The notes below the pieces were generated by a model that was not told the origin of the DNA, searched no databases, and saw only the letters and a list, made by a program, of their open reading frames with translations. Below, one piece after another: positions 49,389 to 58,213 of a stretch of 64,000 bases of DNA. Position numbers and translations under genes: made by a program. The DNA lies in the NCBI GenBank assembly GCA_944385035.1, contig CALWVV010000008.1:1-64000 (forward strand). Reading direction: 5' to 3'. The first letter of the stretch is position 1; each line of letters begins with the position of its first letter. This DNA comes from an uncultured Oscillospiraceae bacterium. GTDB taxonomy: Bacteria > Bacillota > Clostridia > Oscillospirales > Oscillospiraceae.

Positions 49389-50642
49389 ATGGAGCATCAT
49401 CATCAAAACGATCTGTGGCAGGGCGGTCCCTGGGAACAGCCCTCCCCGGTTTTTTCTCCCCCTCCGCCGGTACAAATTCCCCTTCCCCGCCAAAAGACGT
49501 CCCGCCCCGTCCTTCGGACCCGGCGCCGGGGGCCCCGGTGGCCGTGGGTCACAGGGCTTGTGGTATTGGTTTTGTCCCTGTGTGCGGTAACCATTTTTCT
49601 GGACCAGTATTTCTCTCCCGCCTCCCTGTTTTCCTCGCAGCCCTTTTCTGAGGAGAATTACCGGCGGGAGGAGACCCAGAACACCAACCAGCCCCCGGAT
49701 ATTCCCCAGGCTGAGACGGGCACCGGCTTTACCCTCACTCTGAATGAGAGTCATGGCGAGGCTCTGTCCCTCTCCCAGGTCCACAGTAAGGCCATTGAGT
49801 CCCTGGTCTCTATCGAGGCCTACTCCGACGTCTACTTCAGCTCCGGCAGCGGGGTGATCCTCTCCTCCGACGGCTACATCGTGACCAACGCCCATGTGGT
49901 GGCCGGAGCCAACGATGTGCGCGTCCAGCTGAGTGACAACCGCATCTTCCCCGCCAGCCTGGTGGGGTTCAGCGCCCAGGAGGATCTGGCCGTGCTGAAA
50001 ATTGATGTGGACGGCCTGCCTGCGGCGGAATTCGGCGACTCCAACGCTCTGGTATGCGGAGAGTCTGTATCCGCCTTAGGCGACTCTCTGGGGTATCGAG
50101 GCACCTTTACCGACGGGATCATTTCCGCTCTGGACCGGGAGATGACCATGGAGGACGGCTCCACCATGGTGCTCATCCAAACCAGCGCCGCCATCAACTT
50201 CGGCAATTCCGGCGGCCCTCTGCTCAACCAATACGGCCAGGTGGTGGGCATCAACACCATCAAGATCATTGCCGATGACGGCTCGGCCGAGTCCCTGGGC
50301 TTTGCCATCCCGTCTACCCGTGTGAAATACGTGACCGACCACCTGATCGCCGGAGAGGAGATCCGCACCGCCGCCTTTGGCTTTACGGTCTCCATTGTCC
50401 AGCTCCCCGAAGGCGGGCTGGAGCTTCTGGATGTGGACCCCACCAGCGATGCCTATGCCCAGGGCCTGCGGGCTGAGGATATTCTGGTGGCCGCCAACGG
50501 GCAGTCCATCTCCAGCACACAAGATCTGGTGCGGCTCAAGCAAACGCTGGGGCCCGGAGACCAGGTGGAGCTGACCTATCTGCGGGAGGGCGTTTCCCAT
50601 ACCATATGGGTGGAACTGATGGATGCGGAGCTCTTTTCCTAA
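49389..50642 (+). CDS. htrA: HtrA/DegP-type membrane serine protease with PDZ domain
   Basis: A 417-aa S1C protease. In order: a proline-rich cytoplasmic N-terminus, one membrane helix (about 53-72), the trypsin-like domain with catalytic His169 (VTNAHVVAG), Asp199 (SAQEDLAVLKID) and Ser274 (INFGNSGGPLLN), and a C-terminal PDZ domain (about 330-415, GLELLDVDPTSDAYAQGLRAEDILVAANGQSI). It degrades misfolded exported proteins at the outer face of the membrane. GGGAGGAAATGT precedes the ATG at 49389. It lies 46 bp after the kinase gene and is likely cotranscribed, the same arrangement as CssRS-HtrA and CiaRH-HtrA. Confidence 0.93.
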   Translation: MEHHHQNDLWQGGPWEQPSPVFSPPPPVQIPLPRQKTSRPVLRTRRRGPRWPWVTGLVVLVLSLCAVTIFLDQYFSPASLFSSQPFSEENYRREETQNTNQPPDIPQAETGTGFTLTLNESHGEALSLSQVHSKAIESLVSIEAYSDVYFSSGSGVILSSDGYIVTNAHVVAGANDVRVQLSDNRIFPASLVGFSAQEDLAVLKIDVDGLPAAEFGDSNALVCGESVSALGDSLGYRGTFTDGIISALDREMTMEDGSTMVLIQTSAAINFGNSGGPLLNQYGQVVGINTIKIIADDGSAESLGFAIPSTRVKYVTDHLIAGEEIRTAAFGFTVSIVQLPEGGLELLDVDPTSDAYAQGLRAEDILVAANGQSISSTQDLVRLKQTLGPGDQVELTYLREGVSHTIWVELMDAELFS

Positions 50643-50647
50643 TTTCC

Positions 50648-50682
50648 GCGGCGCGGGGAGAACCCCGCGCCGCTTTGATTTT
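50648..50682 (+). terminator. Terminator of htrA
   Basis: An 11-bp GC-rich stem (50648-50658 with 50663-50673) followed by TTTGATTTTT. Confidence 0.85.
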
Positions 50683-50686
50683 TCCG

Positions 50687-50715
50687 TTGCCCCAGGGCGC
50701 CGGGCGTGTTATACT
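50687..50715 (+). promoter_or_regulatory. Promoter of the NUDIX-epimerase operon
   Basis: TTGCCC (50687-50692), 17-nt spacer, TATACT (50710-50715), 21 nt before the start codon. Confidence 0.75.
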
Positions 50716-50736
50716 GCCTACAAAGGGGGAATGCCT

Positions 50737-51219
50737 GTGATCAACACCACACTGTGCTACATCCGCCAGGGAGAGGATTATCTGATGCTCCACCGGGTCA
50801 AGAAAAAAAATGACCTGAACCAGGACAAATGGATCGGCATCGGCGGAAAGTTCGAGGACAAGGAGAGCCCCGAAGATTGCCTGCTCCGGGAGGTCTGGGA
50901 GGAAACCGGCCTTACCCTTACCCGCTACCAGTACCGGGGACTGGTCACCTTTGTCTCCGACCGGTGGCCCACCGAGTATATGCACCTTTTTACCGCCGAC
51001 CAGTTTACCGGCACACTGAAAGAGTGCGACGAGGGGGAGCTGGAGTGGCTGCCCTATGACCAGCTGCTCCGCATTCCCCACTGGGAGGGGGATGCGATTT
51101 TTCTGGATCTCATCCACCGGGATACGCCCTTCTTCTCCCTGAAACTGTGTTATGAGGGGGAGACCCTGGTGGAAGCGGTTCTGGACGGACGGCATTTGAA
51201 GGGAGGCTCGCACCCATGA
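50737..51219 (+). CDS. NUDIX hydrolase (MutT-like, 8-oxo-dGTP diphosphatase family)
   Basis: A 160-aa NUDIX enzyme. The complete box GGKFEDKESPEDCLLREVWEETGL (residues about 35-58; the G-x5-E-x7-RE-x-EE-x-GL pattern) coordinates Mg2+ for nucleoside diphosphate hydrolysis. TTLCYIRQGEDYLMLHRVKKKNDLNQDKWIGIG at the N terminus is typical of the MutT/YtkD-like subgroup. The GTG at 50737 has GGGGG at 7 nt; an ATG two codons earlier would be too close to the site. It overlaps the epimerase gene by 4 nt. Confidence 0.9.
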   Translation: MINTTLCYIRQGEDYLMLHRVKKKNDLNQDKWIGIGGKFEDKESPEDCLLREVWEETGLTLTRYQYRGLVTFVSDRWPTEYMHLFTADQFTGTLKECDEGELEWLPYDQLLRIPHWEGDAIFLDLIHRDTPFFSLKLCYEGETLVEAVLDGRHLKGGSHP

Positions 51220-52121
51220 TTGTTACCATTCAATCCCATGCGCTCACTGTAGAGATTGATTCCCTGGGCGCACAGCTCGCCTCCATCCGCGCCAACGACG
51301 GCGAGGAGTACCTGTGGCAGGGGAGGGAAGACATCTGGGCCCGCCGGGCCCCCATTCTGTTTCCCTTCATCGGCCGGCTGAAAGACAGCACCTATCTGCT
51401 CCGCGGCACACCCTACACCATCTCCACCCACGGCTTTGCCCGTGATATGGCGTTTGAGGTGGTGGAGCGGGCAGGGGACCATGTCTCCTTCCAGCTTACC
51501 GATACCCCCCAGACCCGTGCAGTCTACCCCTTTGCCTTTACCCTGACGGTAACGTATTCCCTGAAGGACAACCAGCTTACCAAAACCCACCGGGTCACGA
51601 ACCGCTCCCAGGAGGAGATGCTCTATGAGCTGGGTGCCCACGACGGCTTCCGGGTCCCGGTAGGGGAGGGGCTCACCATGGCCGACTACTCTGTCCGCCT
51701 GCCCGGTGTGGACAAGGTCCGCTTCTACGGCATGGACAAGGACCTCATGCTCACCCCGAAGGGGGAGGAGATCGCGCTGCAAAACTCCGCTCTGCCCCTC
51801 ACCCCTGCCACCTTTGGCCTGGACACCATGATTCTGGACACCCCGCCCCAGGCTCAGGCCCTCCTGTGCGACCGTCAGGGCAATCCCAGAGTGGGCCTCA
51901 CCTTCCCGGACTTCCCCTATCTGGGGCTCTGGACCCAGGCAAAGCCCTTTGACACGGGGTATGTGTGCATCGAGCCCTGGTCCACCCTCCCAGACGGCAT
52001 CTTTATGGGCCGGGAGCTTCGGGACAAGACGGGCATCCGCCGCCTGGCGCCGGGACAGAGCGAGGCGCTCTGCTATACCACCACATTTTACGAAAAAGGA
52101 GTTTCACAACATGAAGCCTGA
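51216..52121 (+). CDS. Aldose 1-epimerase family protein (galactose mutarotase-like fold)
   Basis: A 301-aa protein of the aldose-epimerase superfamily (YeaD/LacX-like). Seen: LGAQLASIRANDGEEYLWQG, RRAPILFPFIGRLKDSTYLLRGTPYTISTHGFARDMAFE with the catalytic-region His, ELGAHDGFRVPVG with the second His, and the C-terminal FPDFPYLGLWTQAKPFDTGYVCIEPW with the catalytic Glu. It interconverts alpha and beta sugar anomers or acts on sugar phosphates. ATGA overlap with the NUDIX gene; GGGAGG lies before the ATG. Confidence 0.9.
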   Translation: MIVTIQSHALTVEIDSLGAQLASIRANDGEEYLWQGREDIWARRAPILFPFIGRLKDSTYLLRGTPYTISTHGFARDMAFEVVERAGDHVSFQLTDTPQTRAVYPFAFTLTVTYSLKDNQLTKTHRVTNRSQEEMLYELGAHDGFRVPVGEGLTMADYSVRLPGVDKVRFYGMDKDLMLTPKGEEIALQNSALPLTPATFGLDTMILDTPPQAQALLCDRQGNPRVGLTFPDFPYLGLWTQAKPFDTGYVCIEPWSTLPDGIFMGRELRDKTGIRRLAPGQSEALCYTTTFYEKGVSQHEA

Positions 52122-52350
52122 ATACGCCAATTCCTTCGGCATCCGCAAGGTATCCGACAAAGACGGGGAGATCCTGGAGGTCACCCTGGACATCGCCTAT
52201 AAATATATGGAGAACGCCATCACCTTTACCTCCAAGGGCATGGAGAACATCTCCACCCCCGCCGCCGATCCCGTGGCCTCCATCGTCATGAACCGCCAGA
52301 GCGCCATCTCCCTGCGCAACCTGCTCATCCAGACCCTAGGCGTGGAATAA
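52111..52350 (+). CDS. Small conserved-looking protein of unknown function
   Basis: A 79-aa soluble protein (MKPEYANSFGIRKVSDKDGEILEVTLDIAYKYMENAITFTSKGMENISTPAADPVASIVMNRQ...), with no domain I recognise. The start overlaps the epimerase end by 11 nt and has AAAAGGAG 9 nt upstream, so it is probably translated from the same mRNA. It could be a small partner of the epimerase or an unrelated stress protein. Confidence 0.6.
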   Translation: MKPEYANSFGIRKVSDKDGEILEVTLDIAYKYMENAITFTSKGMENISTPAADPVASIVMNRQSAISLRNLLIQTLGVE

Positions 52351-52381
52351 ATATTCCACATGTCCGGCCTGTTTTGTGGAA

Positions 52382-52415
52382 AAAAATCCCCCCGCAGCCA
52401 AACAGGCTGCGGGGG
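52382..52415. terminator. Bidirectional terminator between the small protein and LCP gene
   Basis: An 11-bp stem CCCCCGCAGCC (52389-52399) with 52405-52415, loop AAACA, with T-rich tails on both strands (GATTTTTTT on the minus strand). Confidence 0.9.
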
Positions 52416-52422
52416 TTCTTTC

Positions 52423-53628
52423 CTAATATTGATAGTAGCTGTCTGCCGGCATAAGGTTCATATCCTCCGCCGTCAGCGCCCGGCCATAGGGGTTAATGAG
52501 GCGGTTCACCGTCTCAACGGTCTTTTCCTCGTCCAGTTCAAAGCACCAGAGGAAACCCTGGTAAATGGCATCGCCCCGCCCCTCCAGGGTGGCGGTCTCT
52601 ACGCCGCTGTTCACATCCAGGTCCACGGCCTTCTGGGCAAAGAATAGCATGTTGTTCAGGGTGAGGTCGGTCTCCACATACTGGTTGAAGATCTCCACAA
52701 AGCCGTTGATCTTGGTCAGGCTGTCCCAGGCCAGCACCTTCTTGGCCAGGGCAATCAGAATCTCCTGCTGGGTCTTGGTCCGTCCCACATCCGTATAGTC
52801 CTGGTTGGGGCCGGGGGTGCCATCGGGATTGTTATTGTCATGGCGGTACCGGGCCACCTCCATAGCCTGCTGGCCGTTCAGGTGCTGCATGCCCTTCTGA
52901 TAGTGGATGTGCAGGTTTTGAACGGGGTCGTCATAGTTCATATCCACCGGGACATAAAAGTCCACCCCATCCAGGTAATCTACCAGGGCAATAAAGCCGT
53001 TGATGTCCACTTTCACATACCCGTCAATGACGATCCCCAGCATATCGGAGATTTCCTCGATCCGCCGTTCCACGCCGCCCGAGCCATAAACCAGCTTCGG
53101 GTTCTTCCCCGTCTCCCGCTGGGTAATGGTATCCCGCGGGATGGACACCACACCCACCTTCTGCTCCACGGTGTCGTAGCTGAGCACCATCATGGTGTCG
53201 GTGCGGAAGCCCTCCACGTCCGTGGCCGCCAGGAAGATATTATAGACCCCCTCCCTGCGCTTCAGGACGCTGGGGTCCTCCTGGCTGGTATCCGCACTGA
53301 CGTCTCCCACGGGAACGGGATCCGTGTCCGGCGTATTGTTCGGAGCTTTCTGCTCCGGGGCCTTGCTCATCAGCTGCAGGCCGATGTAGGCCGCCACAAT
53401 GAGGGCGGACACCACCACCAGGGCCTTATAGCAGCCCAGACCGATGGACGCCGCCCGAGAACGCCTGGGCTTTGCCTTTTGCCGGGCAGCAGCCGGCCGG
53501 GCCGCTTTTTTCCGTCTTCCGGGGGGCTCTTCCCAGTGCTCCCGCGCCCGCCGCTGGGCTTGTCTCGGGCGTGGGTCGGGCTCCCGCCGCTCCCGTGACA
53601 CACTCAAATATTTCTCTTCCAGGGTCAT
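52423..53628 (-). CDS. LytR-CpsA-Psr (LCP) family protein
   Basis: A 401-aa membrane-anchored enzyme that attaches wall polymers (teichoic acids, glycans) to peptidoglycan. It has a basic, Arg/Pro-rich cytoplasmic N-terminus (about 1-60), one membrane helix (about 67-87, ALVVVSALIVAAYIGLQL) and the LCP domain: IFLAATDVEGFRTDTMMVLSYDTVEQKVGVVSIPRDT (about 130-170) with the pyrophosphate-lipid-binding Arg and Asp residues, and GMQHLNGQQAMEVARYRHDN. The gene has its own promoter and a bidirectional terminator. Confidence 0.92.
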   Translation of the reverse strand: MTLEEKYLSVSRERREPDPRPRQAQRRAREHWEEPPGRRKKAARPAAARQKAKPRRSRAASIGLGCYKALVVVSALIVAAYIGLQLMSKAPEQKAPNNTPDTDPVPVGDVSADTSQEDPSVLKRREGVYNIFLAATDVEGFRTDTMMVLSYDTVEQKVGVVSIPRDTITQRETGKNPKLVYGSGGVERRIEEISDMLGIVIDGYVKVDINGFIALVDYLDGVDFYVPVDMNYDDPVQNLHIHYQKGMQHLNGQQAMEVARYRHDNNNPDGTPGPNQDYTDVGRTKTQQEILIALAKKVLAWDSLTKINGFVEIFNQYVETDLTLNNMLFFAQKAVDLDVNSGVETATLEGRGDAIYQGFLWCFELDEEKTVETVNRLINPYGRALTAEDMNLMPADSYYQY

Positions 53629-53654
53629 TCCCTCCCCGATGGTGATTCTAGTCT

Positions 53655-53683
53655 AGTATATCGGCTTCCTTTCCCTTCGGCAA
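53655..53683 (-). promoter_or_regulatory. Promoter of the LCP gene
   Basis: Minus strand TTGCCG (53678-53683), 17-nt spacer, TATACT (53655-53660). Confidence 0.7.
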
Positions 53684-53789
53684 GGGGCGCCGTTTTATTT
53701 TTAAAAAAATTTAAGAATTATGTTACCCGCACAGCTTACCTAATCATAGGGATGCTATTTTTCCCCATTTGGTGACAGGATCCAAAAAA

Positions 53790-53822
53790 ATTTTTTGCCC
53801 GGCCCCATATCCAGGGCCGGGC
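53790..53822 (-). terminator. Probable terminator of the MATE gene
   Basis: A 9-bp stem GCCCGGCCC (53797-53805) with GGGCCGGGC (53814-53822). On the minus strand the following run is A6 then T7, so it is less ideal than most here. Confidence 0.6.
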
Positions 53823-53832
53823 AGCTTTGGTC

Positions 53833-55221
53833 TTACACGGGATTGTTCCGCAGCTCCAGCGCCTCTTCCTCCACGCTGGGGTAGAGCTTGCGCAGCCTTG
53901 CAATACAGGCCATGCTGGCCGGCACCAAAAACAGGTCCGCGCAGATCCAGGCGGCAGGGGAGGCAAAGCAGGCGGCGGCAAACCCAAATACAGGCACCAG
54001 GCACAGACCCACCACCGTTCTGGCAAACATCTCCAGCACCCCGGCCAGGATGGCAAAGGTGCTGTATCCCATGCCCTGGATGGAGAAGCGGACAATATTC
54101 ACCAGAGACAGGGGGAAGAAGAAGGCGGTGAGGGTAATGACATACTGGCTGGTGAGCTTTACCAGCAAGGCCAGCTGCTCCTCATTCGGGTTGAGGAAAA
54201 ACATGGAAAACTGGGGGGCAAAGAGCAGCATGGCCGCCAGGGCGATCAAAGAATAGCCCAGGCCCAGCAGGGCACAGGCTCGGATGCCCTGGCCCAGACG
54301 GCCCAGCTTGCAGGCCCCCACATTCTGCCCGCAGTAGGTGGCCATGGTGGCTCCCATGGCGTCGAAGGGGCAGGCAAAGAGCTGAAAGAGCTTTGCCCCG
54401 GCGGCCACCGCCGCCACATAGAGGCTGCCCAGGGTGTTGACGGCAGACTGCAGCACAATGGAGCCCACAGCGGTCACCGAATACTGCAGTCCCATGGGGA
54501 TGCCCATGGCGCACAGCACCTTGCAGGAGTGAAGATCCAGCTTTCGCTCCTCCTGGGTCATGCGCAGGATGGGGTAGGCCCGGCGCATATACAGCAGGCA
54601 GGCCACACCGGAGATCCCCTGAGACACCACTGTGGCAATGGCCGCCCCGGCCACTCCCGCGTCAAACCACAAAATGAGGGCAAAGTCCAAAAAGATATTG
54701 AGGAAGGAGGACAGGGCGAGGAAGTAAACCGGCGTCTTGCTGTCCCCCAGGGAACGGATCACCCCGGCCAGGAGATTATAGAGGAAGGTGGCGGGAATGC
54801 CCATAAAGATCACAAAAATATAGGCATTGGCGTTGGCAAAAATATCAGCGGGAGTGCGCATCAGGGTGAGGATGTCCTTGCACAAAAGCCCCGTGGCCAC
54901 GGTGAGCACCAGGGCAAAGAGCACAGCCAGGTAGGCGGCATTGGCCACATACCGGCGCATTTTGGACGGCTCGTTGGCCCCCATCCGCTGGGCCACCGGA
55001 ATGGCAAAGCCGTTGCACACGCCCATGCAGAAGCCGATGACAAAAAAGTTGATGGAGCCGGTGGAACCCACAGCGGCCAGAGCCTGCGCCCCCAGCAGCT
55101 TACCCACGATCATGGTGTCTACCAGGTTATAAAACTGCTGAAAGAGCATACCGAACAGGGTGGGCAGGGCAAAGCCCACGATCAGCCGCATGGGGCTGCC
55201 CACCGTTAAGTTTTTGGTCAT
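53833..55221 (-). CDS. MATE-family multidrug/sodium antiporter
   Basis: A 462-aa transporter with twelve predicted membrane helices in two homologous halves. Seen: MTKNLTVGSPMRLIVGFALPTLFGMLFQQFYNLVDTMIVGKLLGAQALAAVGSTGSINFFVIGFCMGV (typical NorM/DinF-type N half) and the matching repeat LQYSVTAVGSIVLQSAVNTLGSLYVAAVAAGAKLFQLFACPFDAMGATMATYCGQNVGA in the C half. It expels cationic drugs or toxic metabolites using a sodium or proton gradient. It has no regulator next to it. Confidence 0.94.
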   Translation of the reverse strand: MTKNLTVGSPMRLIVGFALPTLFGMLFQQFYNLVDTMIVGKLLGAQALAAVGSTGSINFFVIGFCMGVCNGFAIPVAQRMGANEPSKMRRYVANAAYLAVLFALVLTVATGLLCKDILTLMRTPADIFANANAYIFVIFMGIPATFLYNLLAGVIRSLGDSKTPVYFLALSSFLNIFLDFALILWFDAGVAGAAIATVVSQGISGVACLLYMRRAYPILRMTQEERKLDLHSCKVLCAMGIPMGLQYSVTAVGSIVLQSAVNTLGSLYVAAVAAGAKLFQLFACPFDAMGATMATYCGQNVGACKLGRLGQGIRACALLGLGYSLIALAAMLLFAPQFSMFFLNPNEEQLALLVKLTSQYVITLTAFFFPLSLVNIVRFSIQGMGYSTFAILAGVLEMFARTVVGLCLVPVFGFAAACFASPAAWICADLFLVPASMACIARLRKLYPSVEEEALELRNNPV

Positions 55222-55371
55222 AGCTTCTCCTTTCTTTGCAGGGACACCGCCCCGCCTCTTTCATACCTTTCCAAAGAACCGTATTATTATAATCATTCCG
55301 TCCCGGTCTGCATAGAGATTTTTTCCACAAATTTGAGGCTTTTTGCCCCCTGTCCTTTCCTCAAAATGAAA

Positions 55372-55410
55372 GGGATGGACCTGGAAACATGAGTTTCCCC
55401 GGTCCATCCC
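55372..55410 (-). terminator. Terminator of the BceAB-like operon
   Basis: A long interrupted stem (GGGATGGACC at 55372-55381 with GGTCCATCCC at 55401-55410 and an inner GGAAAC/GTTTCC) followed on the minus strand by TTTCATTTTG. Confidence 0.8.
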
Positions 55411-55418
55411 GCACCTGG

Positions 55419-57263
55419 TTATGCACTTTTTGCCATCCGGCGGCAGGCCAGCGCCGTGGCCAGGAAGTAGCCTCCATAGACCACCACCAGCACCAGGGCG
55501 GTCACCGCGCTGCTGGAGACGCTGTCCACCTTTCCCGCCGTGGCGATCAGGTCGTTGGCCGCCTTCATGCCCACCACACTGTGGACCAGCGCCAGGAGCA
55601 GGGGGAGCAGAAAGGCCAAGGCCACCTGCTGGGTGGCCGACCGGGCCACCAGCGTTTCCTCCGCGCCCAGCCGGCGCAGCAGGGCATACCGCCCTGCGTT
55701 GTCCGCCCCCTGGCTCAGCTGCTGCAGGGCCAGCACCGCCGCCGCAGCCAGCAGGAAGGTAAAGCCCAGATAGAGCCCCAGGAACAACGCCAGCATTTTG
55801 CTGCCCATCAGATCCTGGTAAATGTTAAGCCGGGTGGTGATCCAAGAGGCAAAGGAAACATCCAGAGACTGGATGGTGTCCATGAGCTCCTCTTCCGTCG
55901 CTTCCGGATCACCCGCATAGTCCGCCGACCAGATCTGGCGGCAGGGAGAGAGCTTCTGGGCCATCTCATCGGGGATGAGTACATAGCTCAGTCCCAGGCT
56001 GCCGGTGGTGAGCTCCTCCTCCAGCTGGTCCGCCCGGTGGGGCAGCAGCCCGCTGTAGGCCGGCTTCCCCTGCCGCAGCCGCAGGGCATCGTAGTCGGAC
56101 ACCCGCAGGGCCGCGCTGGCGTTTTCAAAGCCAGTCACCTCAGGGTCGTTATAATAAAACACGGTGCTGTAGCTCCAGGAGAGCTTCTCTTTGGTATCAA
56201 AGCCCGCATCGCCCAGCACCTGGTCAACATCCACCAGCTCCTCCTCTCCGGAGAGGTTCTGGACTGTGATGTCAAAGGGGGCCTGGTAGCTGCTTTGGGA
56301 GGCAATGGTGTTGTTGAGGCCCACTGAGCTTGCGGTAATGCCGATAGCCAGCAGCAGGAGAATACATACCACCGTCTGGGCCAGGTAGGTGGTGTGCACC
56401 TTGCTCAGCCACTGGCGGAGGGTAAACAGGTTCAGGTTCTTGTAGTAGAGGCTGGGCCGCCCCTGGACCAGCTTCATCACAAAGCCGGACAGGGAGCGGA
56501 AAATCAAAAGCGTTCCCACCGTCCCCAGGGCCAGCATAGGGATGCAGATGGGCAGCACCGCCACGGCAATGGCCATGCCAAAGGTGAGCAGGGTGGCGTA
56601 GGCCGCCGCCAGGCAGAGAATCCCCGCCGCCAGCTGGATCACCGCCGGAGTGAGGGAGCGCACCTTCAGCACCTCATTTTTCCGCTGGCCGTAGATAAGG
56701 TCTATGAGCCGGCTCCGGGACACCCGCACCCCGCTGAACACCATCACCAGCAGAAAAATAAGGCCAAAGGAGAGCAGCGTTTTCCCCGCCGCCTGGATGG
56801 AAAAGTTCAGGGCCAGCATCCCCGCCAGATCAATCTGGAACATGGACAGGGTCAGGGCGGACAGGCCAAAGGAGGCCAGCACCCCCAGCGCCAGCCCGGC
56901 CCCCAGGGACACAAGGCCGATGACCCCGGTCTCCAGAAACAGCAGCCTGGACACCTGCCCCTGGGACAGGCCCAGCAGCAGATAGGTCCCCAGCTCCCGC
57001 TTCCTCCGGCGCAGGAGAAAGCGGTTGGCGTAGAGGATGAGACAGGCCAGCACCACCGCCACAAACACGGAGAACACATCCACCAGAATCTGGATGACCG
57101 CTACCGCCGGGTGCTCCCGCTGAGCCAGATAGGCCATGGCCCCCTGCCCCTTGACGGCGTTGAAGGTATAAAACAGGCATACCCCGAAGGTGAGGGTGAG
57201 AAAATAGACCCCATAGTCCCGGAAGGACCGGCGCACATTGCGTATGGCCAGTTTAGAGAACAT
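55419..57263 (-). CDS. BceB-type ABC transporter permease (FtsX superfamily)
   Basis: A 614-aa permease with about ten membrane helices. It begins MFSKLAIRNVRRSFRDYGVYFLTLTFGVCLFYTFNAV, as BceB-like proteins do, and has a large extracellular domain (about residues 305-490) between helices, used in Bce systems to sense peptide antibiotics. The FtsX-type segments ANRFLLRRRKRELGTYLLLGLSQGQVSRLLFLET (about 78-112) and YALLRRLGAEETLVARSATQQV (about 530) mark both halves. It overlaps the ATPase gene by 11 nt. There is no two-component gene pair next to it. Confidence 0.9.
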   Translation of the reverse strand: MFSKLAIRNVRRSFRDYGVYFLTLTFGVCLFYTFNAVKGQGAMAYLAQREHPAVAVIQILVDVFSVFVAVVLACLILYANRFLLRRRKRELGTYLLLGLSQGQVSRLLFLETGVIGLVSLGAGLALGVLASFGLSALTLSMFQIDLAGMLALNFSIQAAGKTLLSFGLIFLLVMVFSGVRVSRSRLIDLIYGQRKNEVLKVRSLTPAVIQLAAGILCLAAAYATLLTFGMAIAVAVLPICIPMLALGTVGTLLIFRSLSGFVMKLVQGRPSLYYKNLNLFTLRQWLSKVHTTYLAQTVVCILLLLAIGITASSVGLNNTIASQSSYQAPFDITVQNLSGEEELVDVDQVLGDAGFDTKEKLSWSYSTVFYYNDPEVTGFENASAALRVSDYDALRLRQGKPAYSGLLPHRADQLEEELTTGSLGLSYVLIPDEMAQKLSPCRQIWSADYAGDPEATEEELMDTIQSLDVSFASWITTRLNIYQDLMGSKMLALFLGLYLGFTFLLAAAAVLALQQLSQGADNAGRYALLRRLGAEETLVARSATQQVALAFLLPLLLALVHSVVGMKAANDLIATAGKVDSVSSSAVTALVLVVVYGGYFLATALACRRMAKSA

Positions 57264-58020
57264 CTGCCATCTCTCCTCCCATCTCCGTCACCACCCGGAT
57301 GATCTTTTGGAAGAAGGCCCGGCGGTCATCCCCGCCGCGCTTCAGCTCCAAAAAGATCTGCCCGTCCCGGAGAAACACCACTCGCCCGCAGCAGCTGGCG
57401 GTAAAGGCGTCGTGGGTGACCATAAGGATGGTGGCCCCCAGGTCCCGGTTCAAGGTCTCCAGGCAGTTCAGAAGCAGCCGGGCCGCTTTGGAGTCCAGTG
57501 CCCCGGTGGGCTCGTCGGCCAACACCAGGGCCGGGTGGGTCACCATGGCCCGTGCGGCAGCGCAGCGCTGCTGCTGGCCTCCCGACATCTCATAGGGGTA
57601 TTTCTCCAGGCAGTTTTCGATCCCCAGCAGCCCGGCCATCTCCCGCACCCGGCCGGGGATCTGCCCCGCCGGGGCCCCGGTGATGGAGAGGGCCAGAGCA
57701 ATGTTTTCTCCCGCGGTGAGGGTGTCCAGCAGGTTGCAGTCCTGAAAAATAAAGCCCAGCCGCTCCCGGCGGAATTTGGCCAGCTCCTTGCCCTTCAGGC
57801 CGGTGAGCTGCCTGCCGTCAATGATGATGGACCCGGACGTGGGGCGGTCGATGGTGGACACACAGTTGAGCAGGGTGGTCTTTCCAGACCCCGAAGGCCC
57901 CATGACCCCCACAAATTCTCCTGCCTCCAAAGACAGGGACACCCCGTCCAGGGCACGGGTCACCGCCCCGCCCCGTCCGTAGATTTTCTTCAAATCGGTT
58001 ACCGCTAATATTTCCTCCAT
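57253..58020 (-). CDS. BceA-type ABC transporter ATPase
   Basis: A 255-aa ATPase of the lipoprotein/peptide-resistance exporter type (LolD/MacB-like). Walker A MGPSGSGKTTLLN (about residue 40), the Q-loop GFIFQDCNLLDTLT, the signature YPYEMSGGQQQRCAAARAM (about 143), Walker B LVLADEPTGALDSKAARLL, and the switch ILMVTHDAFTASCCGRVVFLRDGQI. Such ATPases drive permeases of the BceB type. The start at 58020 follows AGGAGG by 6 nt. A 51-aa peptide gene lies 27 bp upstream, in the same direction. Confidence 0.94.
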   Translation of the reverse strand: MEEILAVTDLKKIYGRGGAVTRALDGVSLSLEAGEFVGVMGPSGSGKTTLLNCVSTIDRPTSGSIIIDGRQLTGLKGKELAKFRRERLGFIFQDCNLLDTLTAGENIALALSITGAPAGQIPGRVREMAGLLGIENCLEKYPYEMSGGQQQRCAAARAMVTHPALVLADEPTGALDSKAARLLLNCLETLNRDLGATILMVTHDAFTASCCGRVVFLRDGQIFLELKRGGDDRRAFFQKIIRVVTEMGGEMADVL

Positions 58021-58047
58021 CGTGCTCCTCCTTCGCTCTCCCACATG

Positions 58048-58203
58048 TCAAGGCAGGGAAATTACCATAATTGCAGTCTCCACGGACTTCTGCTCCATGA
58101 CCGGCTCTCCCGTCCAGCTGCACTCCTGTACATAGGCCGCCAGCAGCGCCAGAGCCAGAGCCAGGGCACACAACGTCGTCTTCATCCGCTGCGCCATGCT
58201 CAT
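58048..58203 (-). CDS. 51-aa membrane or exported peptide upstream of the BceAB genes
   Basis: A short gene reading MSMAQRMKTTLCALALALALLAAYVQECSWTGEPVMEQKS..., with a hydrophobic segment (residues about 10-25) that looks like a signal anchor and a 25-residue acidic exported tail with Cys28. The ATG follows AAAGGAGTGA, a strong site, and the gene has normal codon use. The peptide could be a leader or a small accessory of the ABC pair. I have no family name for it. Confidence 0.65.
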   Translation of the reverse strand: MSMAQRMKTTLCALALALALLAAYVQECSWTGEPVMEQKSVETAIMVISLP

Positions 58204-58213
58204 TCACTCCTTT

